From: Proteles cristata cristata
Taxonomy: Eukaryota > Chordata > Mammalia > Carnivora > Hyaenidae
DNA length: 64,000 nucleotides
Reading direction: 5' to 3'
NCBI GenBank assembly: GCA_017311185.1
Contig: JAESUZ010003293.1
Location: 496,001 to 560,000 of the forward strand
Part shown: positions 1 through 11,092 of the stretch, piece after piece
Position numbering within the stretch: position 1 is the first letter of the stretch
Layout: each line of letters opens with the position of its first letter
The notes under the pieces: model-generated
Told to the model about the DNA's origin: nothing
Seen by the model: only the letters and a program-made list of their open reading frames with translations
The model's database searches: none
Program-made: the position numbers and the translations under genes

Positions 1-113
1 CTGGAGCCTCTTTCCGATTCTGTGTCTCCCTCTCTCTCTGACCCTCCCCTGCTCACACTGTCTCTCTCTCTCTCTCTCTTTCAGAAATAAATAAAATATT
101 AAAAAAAAAAAAA
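1..113 (+). mobile_element. Felid CAN-SINE, 3' part
   Basis: This is the 3' end of a tRNA-derived carnivore SINE cut by the window edge. It shows the CT-rich stretch, the GACCCTCCCCTGCTCA block and a tail of AAATAAAATATT followed by an A run. It lies just upstream of old L1 sequence, so it was probably inserted into that L1. Its head lies outside the window. Confidence 0.9.
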
Positions 114-764
114 GGGAAATATCTTGAGACAAACCAAAAAGGAAACAACATACTGGAACTTAAGGGATGCAGCAAAAGCAGTTCTGAAAGAGAAGTTGAT
201 AGCAATAAACGTCTGCATTAAGAAAAAAAAAAAAAGACTGAAATAAACAACCTAATCTTACACCTCAGGGAACTAGAAACAGAAGAACAAACTATGCCCC
301 AAATCAGCAGAAGGAAGGAAATAAAAAAAAAGGGGAAATGACTTAAGTAAAACTATAGATAGAAAAAGAGACATTACAATTTATATCACAAAAATACAAA
401 GGATCATCAGAGACTATATGAACAATAGGCAAATGAATTAGATAACTTAGAAGACATGAATAAATTCCTAGAAACCCACTACTTACCAAGACTGAATAAT
501 GAGTAGAAAACCTGAACAGACCAATAATGAGCAAAGGGATTGATTCGATAATACACAATCTTCCAACAAATAAAAGTCCAGGACTAGATGGCTTCACTGG
601 TCAATTCTAGCAAATATTTAAAGGAGAATTAATATCAATGCTTCTCAACTCCCAAAAATTGAAGAGGAGGAACCACTTTAAAACCCACTTTACACGGCAA
701 GCATTATCCTGATACCAAAGCCAAAAAAGAGCACTACAAGAAAAGAAAATTACAGGCTAAGACT
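114..764 (+). pseudogene. L1M ORF2 fragment, start of reverse transcriptase region
   Basis: The sequence matches the L1 ORF2 stretch around the endonuclease-RT linker and the start of the RT domain, with many stops and frameshifts. The known function of intact L1 ORF2 is endonuclease plus reverse transcriptase for target-primed integration. This copy cannot make that protein. It stops at about 764, where an unrelated 800-bp insert interrupts it, and resumes near 1565 with the next codons (sense like NTDAKIL). Confidence 0.8.
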
Positions 765-1564
765 TTGGTCACCAATTCTGATGTGGGTTTTTTCCCACAC
801 TAACAAGCAATTCTTGGGACACTAGTCCAGTGTCCTATAATTCAACTTAATTTTGACACTACTGACCTGTTAAGAACATCAGATCCCACAGGTTAAGGGC
901 TCAGTCCTACTAAACTGCTGCCTCCTTGCGCCCCATATTGTAGACACCAATCACAAATCCAGGTTATCACCTGTATTTCTGACTGAGCAGATATAGACTA
1001 GAGGTTTGGAAGACGTCCTCCTTAGGTTTGATCAATTTGCTAGAGTGGCTCACAGAACTCAGAGGAACATTTTACTTAGAAGATTTCTGGTTTGTTATAA
1101 AAGTATATAGTTCAGGAACAGTCAGATGAAAGAAATGCATAGAGCAAGGTACAAAGTTAGGGTGTAGAGCTTCCATGCCCTCTTTGAACGGTGCCACTCA
1201 CCCTGAATCTCTATGTGTTCACTAAAATGGAAGTTCTCTGAACCCCATATTTTTGGGTTTTTTTATGGGCTTTGTTACATAAACATGGTTGATTAAATCT
1301 ATAGCCATTGGTGACTAAACTCAATCTCCAACCCCTCCTCCTTCCCTGGAGGTTTTGGGGTAGGACTGAAAGTTCTAACCCTCCAATCACATGACTCGCT
1401 CCACTGACAACCAGCCTCCATCCTTAGGTGTAGTCTAGAAGTCATCTCAGTGACATAACAAGGGACACCTTTATAGCAATCACGAGAAATTCCAAAGGCT
1501 TTATTTGGGAGCTCTGTGCGAGAAACAGGGATGAATATCAAATACATATTTCTTATTATAAATC
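765..1564 (-). mobile_element. Ancient LTR-like repeat inserted in the old L1
   Basis: About 800 bp of non-L1 sequence separates two adjacent parts of the same L1 ORF2, so it was inserted after that L1. On the minus strand it begins near TGTGATAATGTGATTTATAA and carries an AATAAA near its start. I recall an ERVL-class LTR (MER21-like) with this look, but that assignment is from memory. No clear coding content is present. Boundaries are accurate to about 10 bp and a 5-bp duplication (AGGC-type) is only suggested. Confidence 0.5.
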
Positions 1565-1623
1565 ACATTATCACACAGGCCATATCCCTGGTGAACACAG
1601 ATGCAAAAATCTTCAATACAATA

Positions 1624-1640
1624 CTACCAAACCTAATTCA
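1624..1640. repeat. Left target-site duplication of young L1
   Basis: The 17-base CTACCAAACCTAATTCA here is repeated exactly at 4261-4277, bracketing the minus-strand young L1. It is part of the old L1 ORF2 that received the insertion. Confidence 0.95.
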
Positions 1641-4260
1641 TTTTTTTTAAGTTAATTAATTAATTTTTTACAAATAGTTTATTGTCAAATTAGTTTCCAC
1701 ATAACACTCAGTACTCATCCCCACAAGTGTCCTCCTCCATGCCCATCCCCCCCTCCCCCACATCCATCAGTCCTCAGTTTTTGTCAACATTCAAGAGTCT
1801 CTCATGGTTTGCCTCTGTCCCTTTCCCCCACCATTTCTCCCCTTCTTCTCCCCCTTGTTCCTCCATCAAGTTCCTCCTAATCCTCCTATATGTGCAAACA
1901 TATGATATTTGTCCTTCTCTGCCTGACTTATTTCGCTCAGCATAACACCCTCAAGGTCCATCCATGTTGCTACACATGGCCAGATTTCACTGTTTCTCAT
2001 TGCCATGTAGTATGCCATGGTATAGATAAACCACATCTTCTTGATCCATTCATCTGTTGATGGACACTTAGGCTCTTTCCATATTTTGGCTATCGATGAG
2101 AGTGCTGCTATGAACATTGGGGTCCATGTGCCCCTATGCATCAGCACTCCTGTATCCCTTGGGTAAATTCTTAGCAGTGTTTCTGCTGGGTCATAGGGGA
2201 GTTCTATTGTTAATTTTTTGAGGAACCTCCACACTGTTTTCCAGAGGGGCTAAATCAGTTTACATTCCCACCAACAGTGTAGGAGGGTGCCCGTTTCTCC
2301 ACATCCTCGCCAGCATCTGGAGTTCTCTGATTTGCTCATTTTAGCCACTCTGACTGGCGTGAGGTGGTATCTCAGTGTGGTTTTGATTTGTATTTCCCTG
2401 ATGAGGAGGGATGCTGAGCATCGTTTCATGTGTGTGTTGGCCATCTGGATGTCCTCTTTGGAGAAGTGTCTGTTCATATCTTCTGCCCATTTCTTCACTG
2501 GATTGTTTGTTTTCCGGGCGTGTAGTTTGGTGACTTCCTTATAGATTCTGGATATTAACCCTTTATCTGATATGTCATTTGCAACTATCTTTTCCCACTC
2601 CGTTGGTTGCCTATGAATTTTCTGGGTTTTTTTCCTTGGCTGTGCAGAAGCTTTTAATCTTGATGAGGTCCCAATCATTTATTTTTGCTCTTGATTCCCT
2701 TGCTTTTGGGGATGTGTCAAGTAAGAGGTTGCTGCGGTGGAGGTCAAGGAGGCTGTTTCCTGCTTTCTCCTCTAGGGTGTTGATAGTTTCCTGTCTCACG
2801 TTCAGGTCCTTTATCCATTTTGAGTTTATTTTTGTGCATGGTGTGAGAAAATGATCTAGTTTCATTCTTCTGCATGTTGCTGTCCAGTTCTCCCAACACC
2901 ATCTGTTAAAAAGGCTGTCTTTTTCCATTGGATATTCTTTCCTGCTTTGTCAAAGATTAGTTGGCTGTATACTTTTGGGTCCACTTCTGAGTTCTCAATT
3001 CTGTTCCATCGGTCTATGTGTCTGTTTTTGTGCCAATACCATACTGTCTTGATGATGACAGCTTTGTAGTAGAGGCTAAAGTCTGGGATGGTGATACCTC
3101 CTGTTTTGGTTTTTTTTTTTAGTATTACTTTGGCTATTCGGGGTCTTTTGTGGTTCCATACAAATTTTTGGATAGTTTGTTCTAGTTTTGAGAAGTATGC
3201 TGGTGCAATTTTGATTGGAATTGCATTGAATGTGTAGAGTGCTTTAGGTAGTAATGACATCTTAACTATATTTATTCTTCCTATCCATGAGTATGGAATG
3301 TTTTTCCATTTCTTTGTGTCTTCTTCAATTTCCTTCATAAGTTTTCTATAGTTTTCCTCATACAGATCTCTTGTATCCTTGCTTAGGTTTATTCCGAGGT
3401 ATTTTATGGTTTTTTGTGCAATTGTGAATGGGATCAGTTTCTTGATTTCTTTTTCTGTTGCTTCATTTTTGGTGTATAAAAATGCAACCGATTTCTGTAC
3501 GTTGATTTTGTACCCTGCAACTTGGCTGAATTCTTGGATCAGTTCTAGTAGGCTTCTGGTGGAGTCTGTTGGGTTTTCCATGTAGAGTATCATGCCATCT
3601 GCGAAGAGGGAAAGTTTGACTTCCTCTTTGCCAATTCTGATGCCTTTGATTTCCTTTTGGTGTCTGATGGCTGATGCTAGGACTTCCAGCACTATGTTAA
3701 AGAGCAGTGGTGAGAGTGGGCATCCCTGCCGTGTTCCTGATCTCAGGGGGAAAGCTCTCAGTTTTTCCCCGTTGGGGATGATGTTAGCTGAAGGCTTCTC
3801 CTAGATGGTTTTGATGATGTTTAAGTAGGTTCCTTCTATCCCAACTTTCTCGAGAGTCTTTATTAAGAAGGGATGCTGTATTTTGTCAAATGCTTTTTCT
3901 GCATCTATTGACAGGATTATATGGTTTTTATCTTTTCTTTTATTGATATGATGTATCACATTGATTGATTTGCGAATGTTGAACCAGCCCTGTAACCCAG
4001 GAATGAATCCCACTTGATCTTGGTGGATGATTCTTTTGATATGGTGCTGGATTTGATTTGCAAGGATCTTGTTGAGAATTTTTGCATCCGTATTCATCAA
4101 GGATATTGGCCTGTAGTTCTCTTTTTTTGCTGGATCTCTGTCTGGCTTGGGAATCAGAGTGATGCTAGCTTCATAAAATGAGTCCGGGAGTTTTCCTTCG
4201 CTTTCTATTTTTTGGAATAGCTTGAGAAGAATTGGGATTAATTCTGTTTTAAATGTCTGA
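1641..4260 (-). mobile_element. Young felid L1, 5'-truncated, with intact TSDs
   Basis: A minus-strand L1 of 2620 bp starts with a T-run (its A tail, with an unusual TTAA-rich stretch at 1649-1668). It continues through a 3' UTR (to 1865) into ORF2 and ends where ORF2 is still upstream of the RT core. Perfect 17-bp TSDs show ordinary target-primed insertion with 5' truncation. The 3' UTR is shared with the L1 stubs at 12630-12816 and 23174-23673, so all three are recent relatives. The insertion site does not match the canonical TTTT/AA cleavage motif well. Confidence 0.93.
1866..4260 (-). pseudogene. L1 ORF2 (reverse transcriptase to C-terminus), truncated and broken
   Basis: Reading down from 4260, the frame is open through the RT entry segment (ENYRPIS, then MNTDAKIL at about 4100) and the palm motif [12 protein letters not shown]. 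An in-frame TAG lies at 3801-3803. The same frame then continues to about 2862 and includes [11 protein letters not shown] (about 3590-3610), where the second Asp of the catalytic FADD motif is Gly. After 2862 there are two frameshifts (pieces 2928-2611 and 2678-2250) and a stop near 2250. The last piece, 2234-1866, ends in HMFAHIGGLGGT, the normal C-terminus. Intact ORF2 nicks DNA and reverse-transcribes RNA. This copy lacks the endonuclease entirely and has a lost catalytic residue, so it is dead. Confidence 0.9.
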
Positions 4261-4277
4261 CTACCAAACCTAATTCA
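4261..4277. repeat. Right target-site duplication of young L1
   Basis: This is an exact copy of 1624-1640. The old L1 ORF2 resumes directly after it. Confidence 0.95.
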
Positions 4278-5270
4278 ATAGCACATTGAAAGGATTATAT
4301 ACCACGATCAAGTGAAGTTTATCTCTGGGATGCAAGGATGATTCAACATACAAAAATCAATAAACGTGAGATACCACATTACTAGAATAAAAGGTAAAAA
4401 TCCTGTGATCATTTCAAAACCTAAAACTCTCAACAAATTAGGTTTACAAAGAATGTACTTCAACATAATAAAGGCCATATATGACAAACTCACAACTAAC
4501 ATCACGCTTAATGTTGAAAAGTAAAAAGCCTTTCTTCTAAGATCAGGAACAAGGCAGAGATGCCTATCCTTGCCATTTCTATTCAACAAAGTAGTGGAAG
4601 TCCTAGCCATAGCAATTAGGCATAAAAAAAAAGCCACCCAAATCAGAAAGGAAAAAGTAAAATTATCTCTATTTGTAGAAGACATGATTTTATACATAGA
4701 AAGCCCTAAAGATTGCCATCAAAAAACTGATAAAACCATAATGAATTCATTAATGTAGGATACACAATCAACATACAAAAATCCGTTGTATTTCTATATA
4801 GAAACCATGATCTGAAAGAGAAATTAAGAAAGCAATCTCCTTTACAATAGGATCAAATATAATACAGTAATTGGGAAAAGGTTAACCAAGGAGATGAAGG
4901 ACCTGTACCCTCAAAACTATAAAACACTGGTGAAGAAATTGAAGAAGACACTAATAAATGGAAAGATATCCATTTTTAGACTGGGAGAATTATTATTGTT
5001 AAAACGTCTGTACTACATGAAGTAATCTACAGATTCAATTCAGTGCTATCTAAATTCCAATGGTACTTTTTTACGGAAACAGAAAATATATATTTTTATA
5101 TAAATAAAAATATAAAGTTCATATGGAACCACAAAAGACCCTTCATGGCCAAATCAATCTTGAGAAAGAAGAACAAAGTTGGATGTATCACATTTCCTGA
5201 TTTCAGATTATATTATAAAACTATAATAATCAGAACAGTATGGTATGGGCATAAAAACAGACACACATCA
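4278..5270 (+). pseudogene. Old L1M ORF2, RT palm and downstream
   Basis: This is the continuation of the old L1. A 62-residue open piece at 4570-4758 contains LFVEDMILYIESP, the decayed equivalent of the FADD active-site motif. Another open piece at 5043-5270 contains [19 protein letters not shown], typical of the region after the RT domain. Stops and shifts separate the pieces. A SINE interrupts it at 5271. Confidence 0.8.
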
Positions 5271-5492
5271 GGGCACCTGGGTGGCTTAGTCAGTTAAGCA
5301 CCTGACTTTTGGTTTTGGCTTAGGGCATGATCTCATGAGTTCAAGCTCCATGTCATGATCCACAGTGCTGGTGAGGAGCTGCTTGGGATTCTCTCTTTCC
5401 CCTCTCTCTTTGCCCCTCCCCACTCATGCTCTCTCTCTAAATAAAAAACAAAAACAAACAAACAAACAAACAAACAAACAAACAAACCCAAC
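5271..5492 (+). mobile_element. CAN-SINE with (AAAC)n tail
   Basis: A plus-strand SINE starts GGGCACCTGGGTGGC and ends in a tail turned into an AAAC-type microsatellite (about 5446-5487). It is flanked by imperfect 18-bp TSDs at 5253-5270 and 5493-5510 (two mismatches), and splits old L1 ORF2. Confidence 0.93.
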
Positions 5493-7027
5493 AAAAACAG
5501 GCACAGATCAATAGAACAGAATAGAGAGCCCAGAACCTACAGATATATGGTCAAGTAATTTTTGACAAAGGATCCAGGAATATACTAGGGGAAAGGACAG
5601 TCTTTTTAATAAATGAATAGCTAAATGCAAAAGAATAAAAATAGACCCCTATTTTACACCATACACAAAGTTATGCAAAAAAAGTCAAATCAACATGGAT
5701 TAAAAAGTTGAATGTAAGACCTGAAACTGCAAAACTCCTACAAGTAAGCACAGGGAGTAAGCTCCTTGACAGTGGTCTTGGAAATGATTTCTTGGATAAG
5801 ATACCAAAAACAAAGGCAACAAAAGCTAAAATAAACAAGTGCACTACATCAAAAGAAAAAACTTCTGTGTAGCAAAGGAAACAATCACTGTAAGGGCAAC
5901 ATACAGAATGGGATAAAATATTTGTAAATCATATATCTTATAAGGAGTTAATACCCAAAATATAAAAATAATCATTTAATTTAATAGCAAAAAAAGCAAA
6001 GAATCCCATTAAAAATGGGCAAAGTGCCTGAATAGACACTTTTTCAAGGAAAACATATAAATGGCCAAGAGGTACATGATAAGGTGCCCAACATCACTAA
6101 TCATAAGAAAAATGCAAATCAAAGCCATAATGAGGTATCATCTCATACCTGTTAGGATGGCTAGTATCAAAAAGACAAGTGATAAGAAAAGGTGAGGACA
6201 TGAAGAAAGGGAAACCCTTATACACTGTTGGTAGGAATGTAAATTGGTAGTCATTATATAAAACAATATAGTGGTTGTTAAAAATATTAAAAATAAAATT
6301 ACCAAATGACTCAGCAATCCCATTTTTGGGTATATATCCTAAAGGAAATGAAATTAGTACTCTACAGAGATATTTGCACCTCTATGTTCACTGTAGTGTT
6401 ATTCACAATAGCCAAGATACGGAAACAACTTCTAAGTTCTCTGATGGATGAATGGATAAAGAATATGTGAGTTATATATTCATATATATACCTCATATAT
6501 ATATGTGTATATATATGAGAATATTATTCACTCATAAGATAGAAGGAAACCTTGCCATGTCTGACAACATGGACAACCTAAAGAGTATTATGCTAAGTGA
6601 AATTAGACAGAAAGAGACAAATTCTAAATGGTATCACTAAAAGCTAATTTCACAGAAACATAATAGAATGAATGGTGGTTGACAGGGATTGTGGGGAGAG
6701 GGAAATGGGGATAGGTGGGTCAAAGGGTACAAACTTTCAGTTATAAGAGGAGTATGTTCTGAGGAGCTAAAGTACAGCGTGGTGGCTACAGCTCTAAGAT
6801 GGTATTGTTATAATTGAAAGTTGCTGAGAGTGGATCCTAGGCATCGTTACCACACGCACAGACACAAACAAGCAAAAGGGTTAATTATGTGAGGTGATAT
6901 GTGTGCCAGTTCCTGCATCTTAACCTTGGTAATCACCACAATGTGTATCAAATTATCATGTTGTACACTTTAAATATATATGATTATATTTGTCAATTAT
7001 TCCTCAATAAAGGAAAAAAAGAAAAAG
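5493..7027 (+). pseudogene. Old L1M ORF2 C-terminus and 3' UTR
   Basis: ORF2 C-terminal sequence runs to about 6640, with many frame breaks. The frame piece at 6452-6640 ends in the MLSEIRQKE region. A 3' UTR of roughly 380 bp follows, with the AGTTGCTGAGAG and TCATGTTGTACACTTTAA landmarks and a final CAATAAAGG plus A-rich tail. Confidence 0.8.
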
Positions 7028-7454
7028 AATTTCATTGTAGTGGGTCCCAAATTCATTCGCATATACTTCTATACTTCATGTTTCAAAGGCCTCTGACAGA
7101 AGATTTTGGTTCTATTGCTTGAATTCCTATAAATTTGCCTAATTTGACTTTGGCAAAATCTTTATTGAGTTCTTAATAAGCCTCTATGTGCAGGGCAGTG
7201 CAAAGGAGACAAAGGTAAGGAACACAGTCCTTGCTGTCACTTAAGCTTCTAATTTAATGTTAAAGGTTTAATTTTCAAGTAAAATGCATCAAGAGGTCAT
7301 TCTTGAGGGTGGGAAGGAAGGGAAAAACAAGGCCGCCCTTTTGGTTATAGTTTTTGCTTTTTATCACAATATTTAATTTCAAATAACATTTAAAAGGGCA
7401 AGAGTTAAAGTAGGGAGGGGAGAAGATTTAAAAATGCTGAGATACATGGTTTTA
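7028..7454. other. Single-copy stretch with a likely L2 scrap
   Basis: No gene is visible. Bases 7168-7260 read like the minus-strand L2 3' region (a 'cctctatgtgcaggg...' block followed by a 'cagtccttgctgtcac' block), but decay is heavy. Confidence 0.4.
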
Positions 7455-7620
7455 TAGTTTATGAAGCACTTTCATACCCATATCTAATTTAGCCTTACCA
7501 CAACTAGTAAAACAGAAGTCTTATTATTCTCTTTTTTAAAGTGACATGACTAGTGAGTGGTAGATTTAGGACTTCAAACCCAGGGCCTGTACGCTTTTCA
7601 TTATACCACACTGTCTTACA
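7455..7620 (+). mobile_element. MIR-like SINE remnant
   Basis: The order 'cattttacagat'-like block (degraded), 'agtgagtggtagatttaggacttcaaaccc', then 'gtacgcttttcattataccacactg' follows the MIR core and 3' side. The copy is old and boundaries are approximate. Confidence 0.55.
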
Positions 7621-8200
7621 TTAAGCAAAAGAACCCCAAAACCCTGAAATCTGGCACAATATATTCTACCCAGATTACTATAGACGTATATATGCTCTTA
7701 ATCCTAACAAACTCAACTCTTGCTCATATCACTTAAAGGGTGAATTAAATTTTTAATTCTAATTTAAACTAGAGTGGTCTGGTACAGTATAGTGCAGAGA
7801 TGGGACTTGAATCTAAATCACCTTCAGTTTGGAGGCATTCTCAACTATTCCTTATTTTCTGCACCGATTTTCACAGTATATAATAAAAAACAAAAATAGA
7901 AAAGCAAAAAAAAACCCCCAAAAAACAATAACAAAACAAAACCCCACAAAAAATAACACTGTATGTCCAAATCATTTAAAAAAACAACAGATACTCTAGC
8001 TCTCCTTCTTCAAGTCAGTGGGTCTGAGTGGAGTTTAAGCTTCAGAATGCTTGAAACACAACCAAGCTGATTTGGATGCACAGTGAGGGCTAACAATACA
8101 GGTAGCGTAGATGAATATATCATCAATAGAACTCCAACTTGGTTTTGTCAATAAATGGCTCACTTTCAGAATGTGTCATCGTTATACAGCAACTAGCATA
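7621..8200. other. Single-copy stretch with A-rich tract
   Basis: I see no gene. Bases 7886-7945 are an A-rich, CAAAA-like low-complexity tract. The rest is ordinary AT-rich sequence. Confidence 0.5.
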
Positions 8201-8578
8201 TTTTTAATGTTTATTTATTAAAAACTTTTTTAATGTTTATTTTTGAGAGAGACAGAGTGTGATCAGGGGAGGGTCAGAGAGAGAGGGAGACACAGAATCT
8301 GAAGCAGGTTCCAGGCTCCAAATTGTCAGCACAGAGCCTGAAGTGGTGCTCGAACCCACGAACAATGAGATCATGACCTGAGTTCAAGTTGGACACTTAA
8401 CTGACTGAGTCATTCAGGCGCCCCAAAGTTTATTTATTTATTTTGAGAGAGAGAGAATCCCAAGCAGGCTCCAAGCTTAGCATGGAGCCTGATGCAGGGC
8501 TTGATCTCATGCACTTTGAGATCATGATCTAAAATCAAGAGTTGGGATGCTTAACTGAATGAGCCACCCAGGGTCCCC
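8201..8578 (-). mobile_element. CAN-SINE (older copy), interrupted in its tail
   Basis: The body lies at 8425-8578 and ends in CACCCAGGGTCCCC, the reversed head. Its tail remnant (TTTTTAATGTTTATTTATTA) is at 8201-8220, separated by a second SINE that inserted into the tail. Confidence 0.8.
8219..8424 (-). mobile_element. CAN-SINE nested in another SINE's tail
   Basis: A near full-length minus-strand SINE ends ...GGCGCCCC at 8424. The host tail is duplicated around it as 14-bp TSDs at 8205-8218 and 8425-8438 (one mismatch). This shows insertion into an A-rich tail, a common L1-machinery target. Confidence 0.8.
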
Positions 8579-9299
8579 ATAAATGATATATCTCAATGGA
8601 AATTCTCATACTGGCATTTAATATAGAAGAAATAGATATTAAGGTTGTCTGTCTTTTACCCAGACAACAGATACAGAGATACTTGCTGTATCTCTCACAT
8701 GTATCTCTCACATTTCTTCCTTGAAGGTTTTTTTTTTTTTTTTTTTACCTTCCCAGAAGCTGGGATGCCACTGTTAAGGAGCACAGTCCTTCAGACTGCC
8801 TGCCACACCACGTTTAATTCCATAATGAAAATGCAACTCGGAAAGCCTACTCAACCAAGCTGAACAAAACCCTTTGCTTATATCTAGAATCAAAGAACAA
8901 TAAAATTTTGGGATGGGAAAGTATCTTGTGAACTCCTTTAGCCCAATTCCTAATTTAACAGATGAAAAAACTAATGCTGGTGGGGGGAGGGGGGCGGCTC
9001 TCACCACTGGTCAGTCCAGGATTCCTGACTCTGTCTAGGGCTTGTTATGGATGGTTCTCCTTCTGCCCAGAGCTGTGTTTAGCTTTTCTGACCCTGATGG
9101 GGAAAACAGATGTAGGGAAAGAAAGTGTTTTTCCGGATTAAGAGCCCTCAGGAGCAGAACAAAAGTGAAGGGACTGAGAAGGGGGCTGGGGGTGGGGAGG
9201 GACTTAATGATCTCTAAAACAGTACCGCTGAGTAGTGAGAACAAGGTGGGCCATTATGAGCGTTACTTTCTCCTTCTGGCTCTTCTGCCATATGATTGG
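8579..9299. other. Single-copy stretch
   Basis: There is no recognisable gene or repeat apart from a 19-base T-run at 8728-8746. Local GC rises from about 8980 (a GGTGGGGGGAGGGGGGCGG run at 8980-8997). Open frames here are short and lack family resemblance. Confidence 0.5.
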
Positions 9300-9380
9300 C
9301 TCTCCCTTGGAGAATCACTTAACCTCCCTAAGTGCCCAAATAATAATTTTGATAAATGGATGAAATATCAAAATAAGATC
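9300..9380 (+). mobile_element. MIR fragment
   Basis: 'gaatcacttaacctccctaa' followed by 'aataataattttgataaatgg' matches the MIR segment that normally reads as a 'cttaacctctctgagcctc' then 'aataatag' pair. It is short and diverged. Confidence 0.4.
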
Positions 9381-10910
9381 AACATGGCTGAAAGCTCCTA
9401 TGGCAAAGGTATGCATCTTTAGGACCTTCAGGGGCTGACACACTACGTATTCTCAAAGAAGTCTTACCAAGACCAAACTCAGTGTCTAATTTGAGGCTGA
9501 GCAAATAATGTGGCCTGCTTGGCTCTGTTTGGAGTTTGCCAATTTGAGTTACATCCAGGAGTAAAAAGGACAAAAAAAAGATTTGGAGCACATATTTGCC
9601 CTTTCCCAAGCTCTCGCTACCTCCCAGTTAACGAAGTGTAGGGCAGACTCTTTGCATTTGAGGTGACTTGTGCACTGTAGGAGCTGCCCTGGTTACCAGG
9701 GGCCCGGTGGGTTCCCAAGCACTCTTCTCCACAGCACAGGGATGAAAAGGGCACAGAGGGCGGAGAGGTCCTACAGCCACTGGCCTGGCTTTGCTGGGGA
9801 GGGAGTAGAGCAAACCGGAAGCAAGAGGCTTTCGTTAGTCCTTACTTAGCCTGAGTGTGTGACTTATTAAAACAGTCAGTTGAGAGGGGGTGGGGAGGTA
9901 GGTACATCTCTAAATCTCTTGTATAAATGTTGTTTCACAAGACGGCTAAGTTGGCCCTCCTTTCTGTCCCACCCCACTGCCAAGTTGTAGCAGCCAAAAC
10001 AAATTGTGCTTCTATCTGGCCTTTTCCTACCTTTCTTCTGGAAGCCACATTGGAGACCCTATCAAACTGTCTCACCCCCCTGCCCCCAAGATACCCAGAT
10101 TCGGCCCTGCCCTCTATGGGGTCTCTGGATTAAGAGTGCCGGCCCTTTCCCAAACCCTCCACTTGCCTAAGGAGGGGACTGTGTCCTGAGAGACATCCTG
10201 TTTTGTTTTAATGCTACAAATCTTTGAAGCTCTGGAACTTCATATCAAAGCTATGCAATAGTTTTTTAAAAGATAAAATATGTCCCCTCTTCTTGCTGCC
10301 CTTGTGTCTGCGTGTGGGCAAGAGATTTAATTACAATGAATAAAACTGAATGGTGGTCTGAGACTCTGAAAATCAAAGTGGTAACCGTGCCTGAATTTCA
10401 TTAGCAAACATAAATACAAATAGGCACATCTTGTTTGTGCCGATGTCACGTGACTCTTCCCCTTTTGATAATTTCATTCTGGCTCTGATATGTCAGAGGA
10501 TCTAAATTGAACCATATGATGTATATAGCACTGTGACATGCAAAGCTCTTCATTAAACATTTTCCTTTTTTGTATACTTCCCAATGTTATAAATACCCTG
10601 TGAAAATCACGGAGGGCAGTTTGTCAGACAACAGATTTAAGGACAGGGGAGGGAGCCCTGCCCTTTAAATAAGAGGTCTTCTCTGGCTGGAAGAATGGGA
10701 AAAAGACATAGCCTTAACTCTCATTCTATTCCAAGTAACTGGGAGCCTATAAATCTTGAGGAACTTGTCATTTTATGCATGGTTTTCTCTAAGTGTGTGT
10801 CATAGTCTTCTGATTACTAAGTTATGTCAGCATTCTGAATGCAAACATCTCTAAATTAAAATTTCGTTATCAAAAGTTATAATTTCTGTTAAAAAAATTT
10901 AAAAAAAAGG
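9381..10910. other. Single-copy block
   Basis: About 1.5 kb contains no repeat I recognise and no convincing exon. Bases 9640-9800 and 10040-10190 are relatively GC-rich; 10200-10900 is AT-rich. A-rich sequence at 10891-10908 borders the next SINE. Confidence 0.45.
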
Positions 10911-11076
10911 GGGCACCTGGGTGGCTTAGTCGATTAAGTGTCCGACTTCGGCTCAGGTCATGATCTCACGGTTTGTGGGTTCGAGCCCCGTGTCGGGCTC
11001 TGTGCTGACAGCCTCCCCTGCTCATGCTAACTCTCTTTCTCTCAGAAATAAATAAAAATCATTAAAAAGATTTTTT
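10911..11076 (+). mobile_element. CAN-SINE with internal deletion
   Basis: The SINE runs from head to tail but lacks about 45 bp between GTGCTGACAG and CCTCCCCTGCTCA. The likely TSDs (AAAAGTTAYAATTTCT) lie at 10872-10887 and 11077-11092. The left one is separated from the head by 23 A/T-rich bases, so the left junction is unusual. Confidence 0.88.
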
Positions 11077-11092
11077 AAAAGTTACAATTTCT

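Larger units (their letters stand above)
114..7027 (+). mobile_element. Old L1M LINE (ORF2 to 3' end), split by three later insertions
   Basis: One plus-strand old L1 can be followed across four blocks: 114-764, 1565-1640, 4261-5270 and 5493-7027. The first has ORF2 sequence before and into the reverse transcriptase, including a recognisable [11 protein letters not shown] segment near 565-600. The last runs through the ORF2 C-terminus (IMLSEIRQKE near 6588) and a long 3' UTR ending in CTCAATAAAGG and an A-rich tail near 7000-7027. All frames are heavily broken. The 3' end resembles L1MA/L1MB subfamilies, but the exact subfamily is not certain. Its left end lies beyond the SINE at the window edge. 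Confidence 0.85.
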
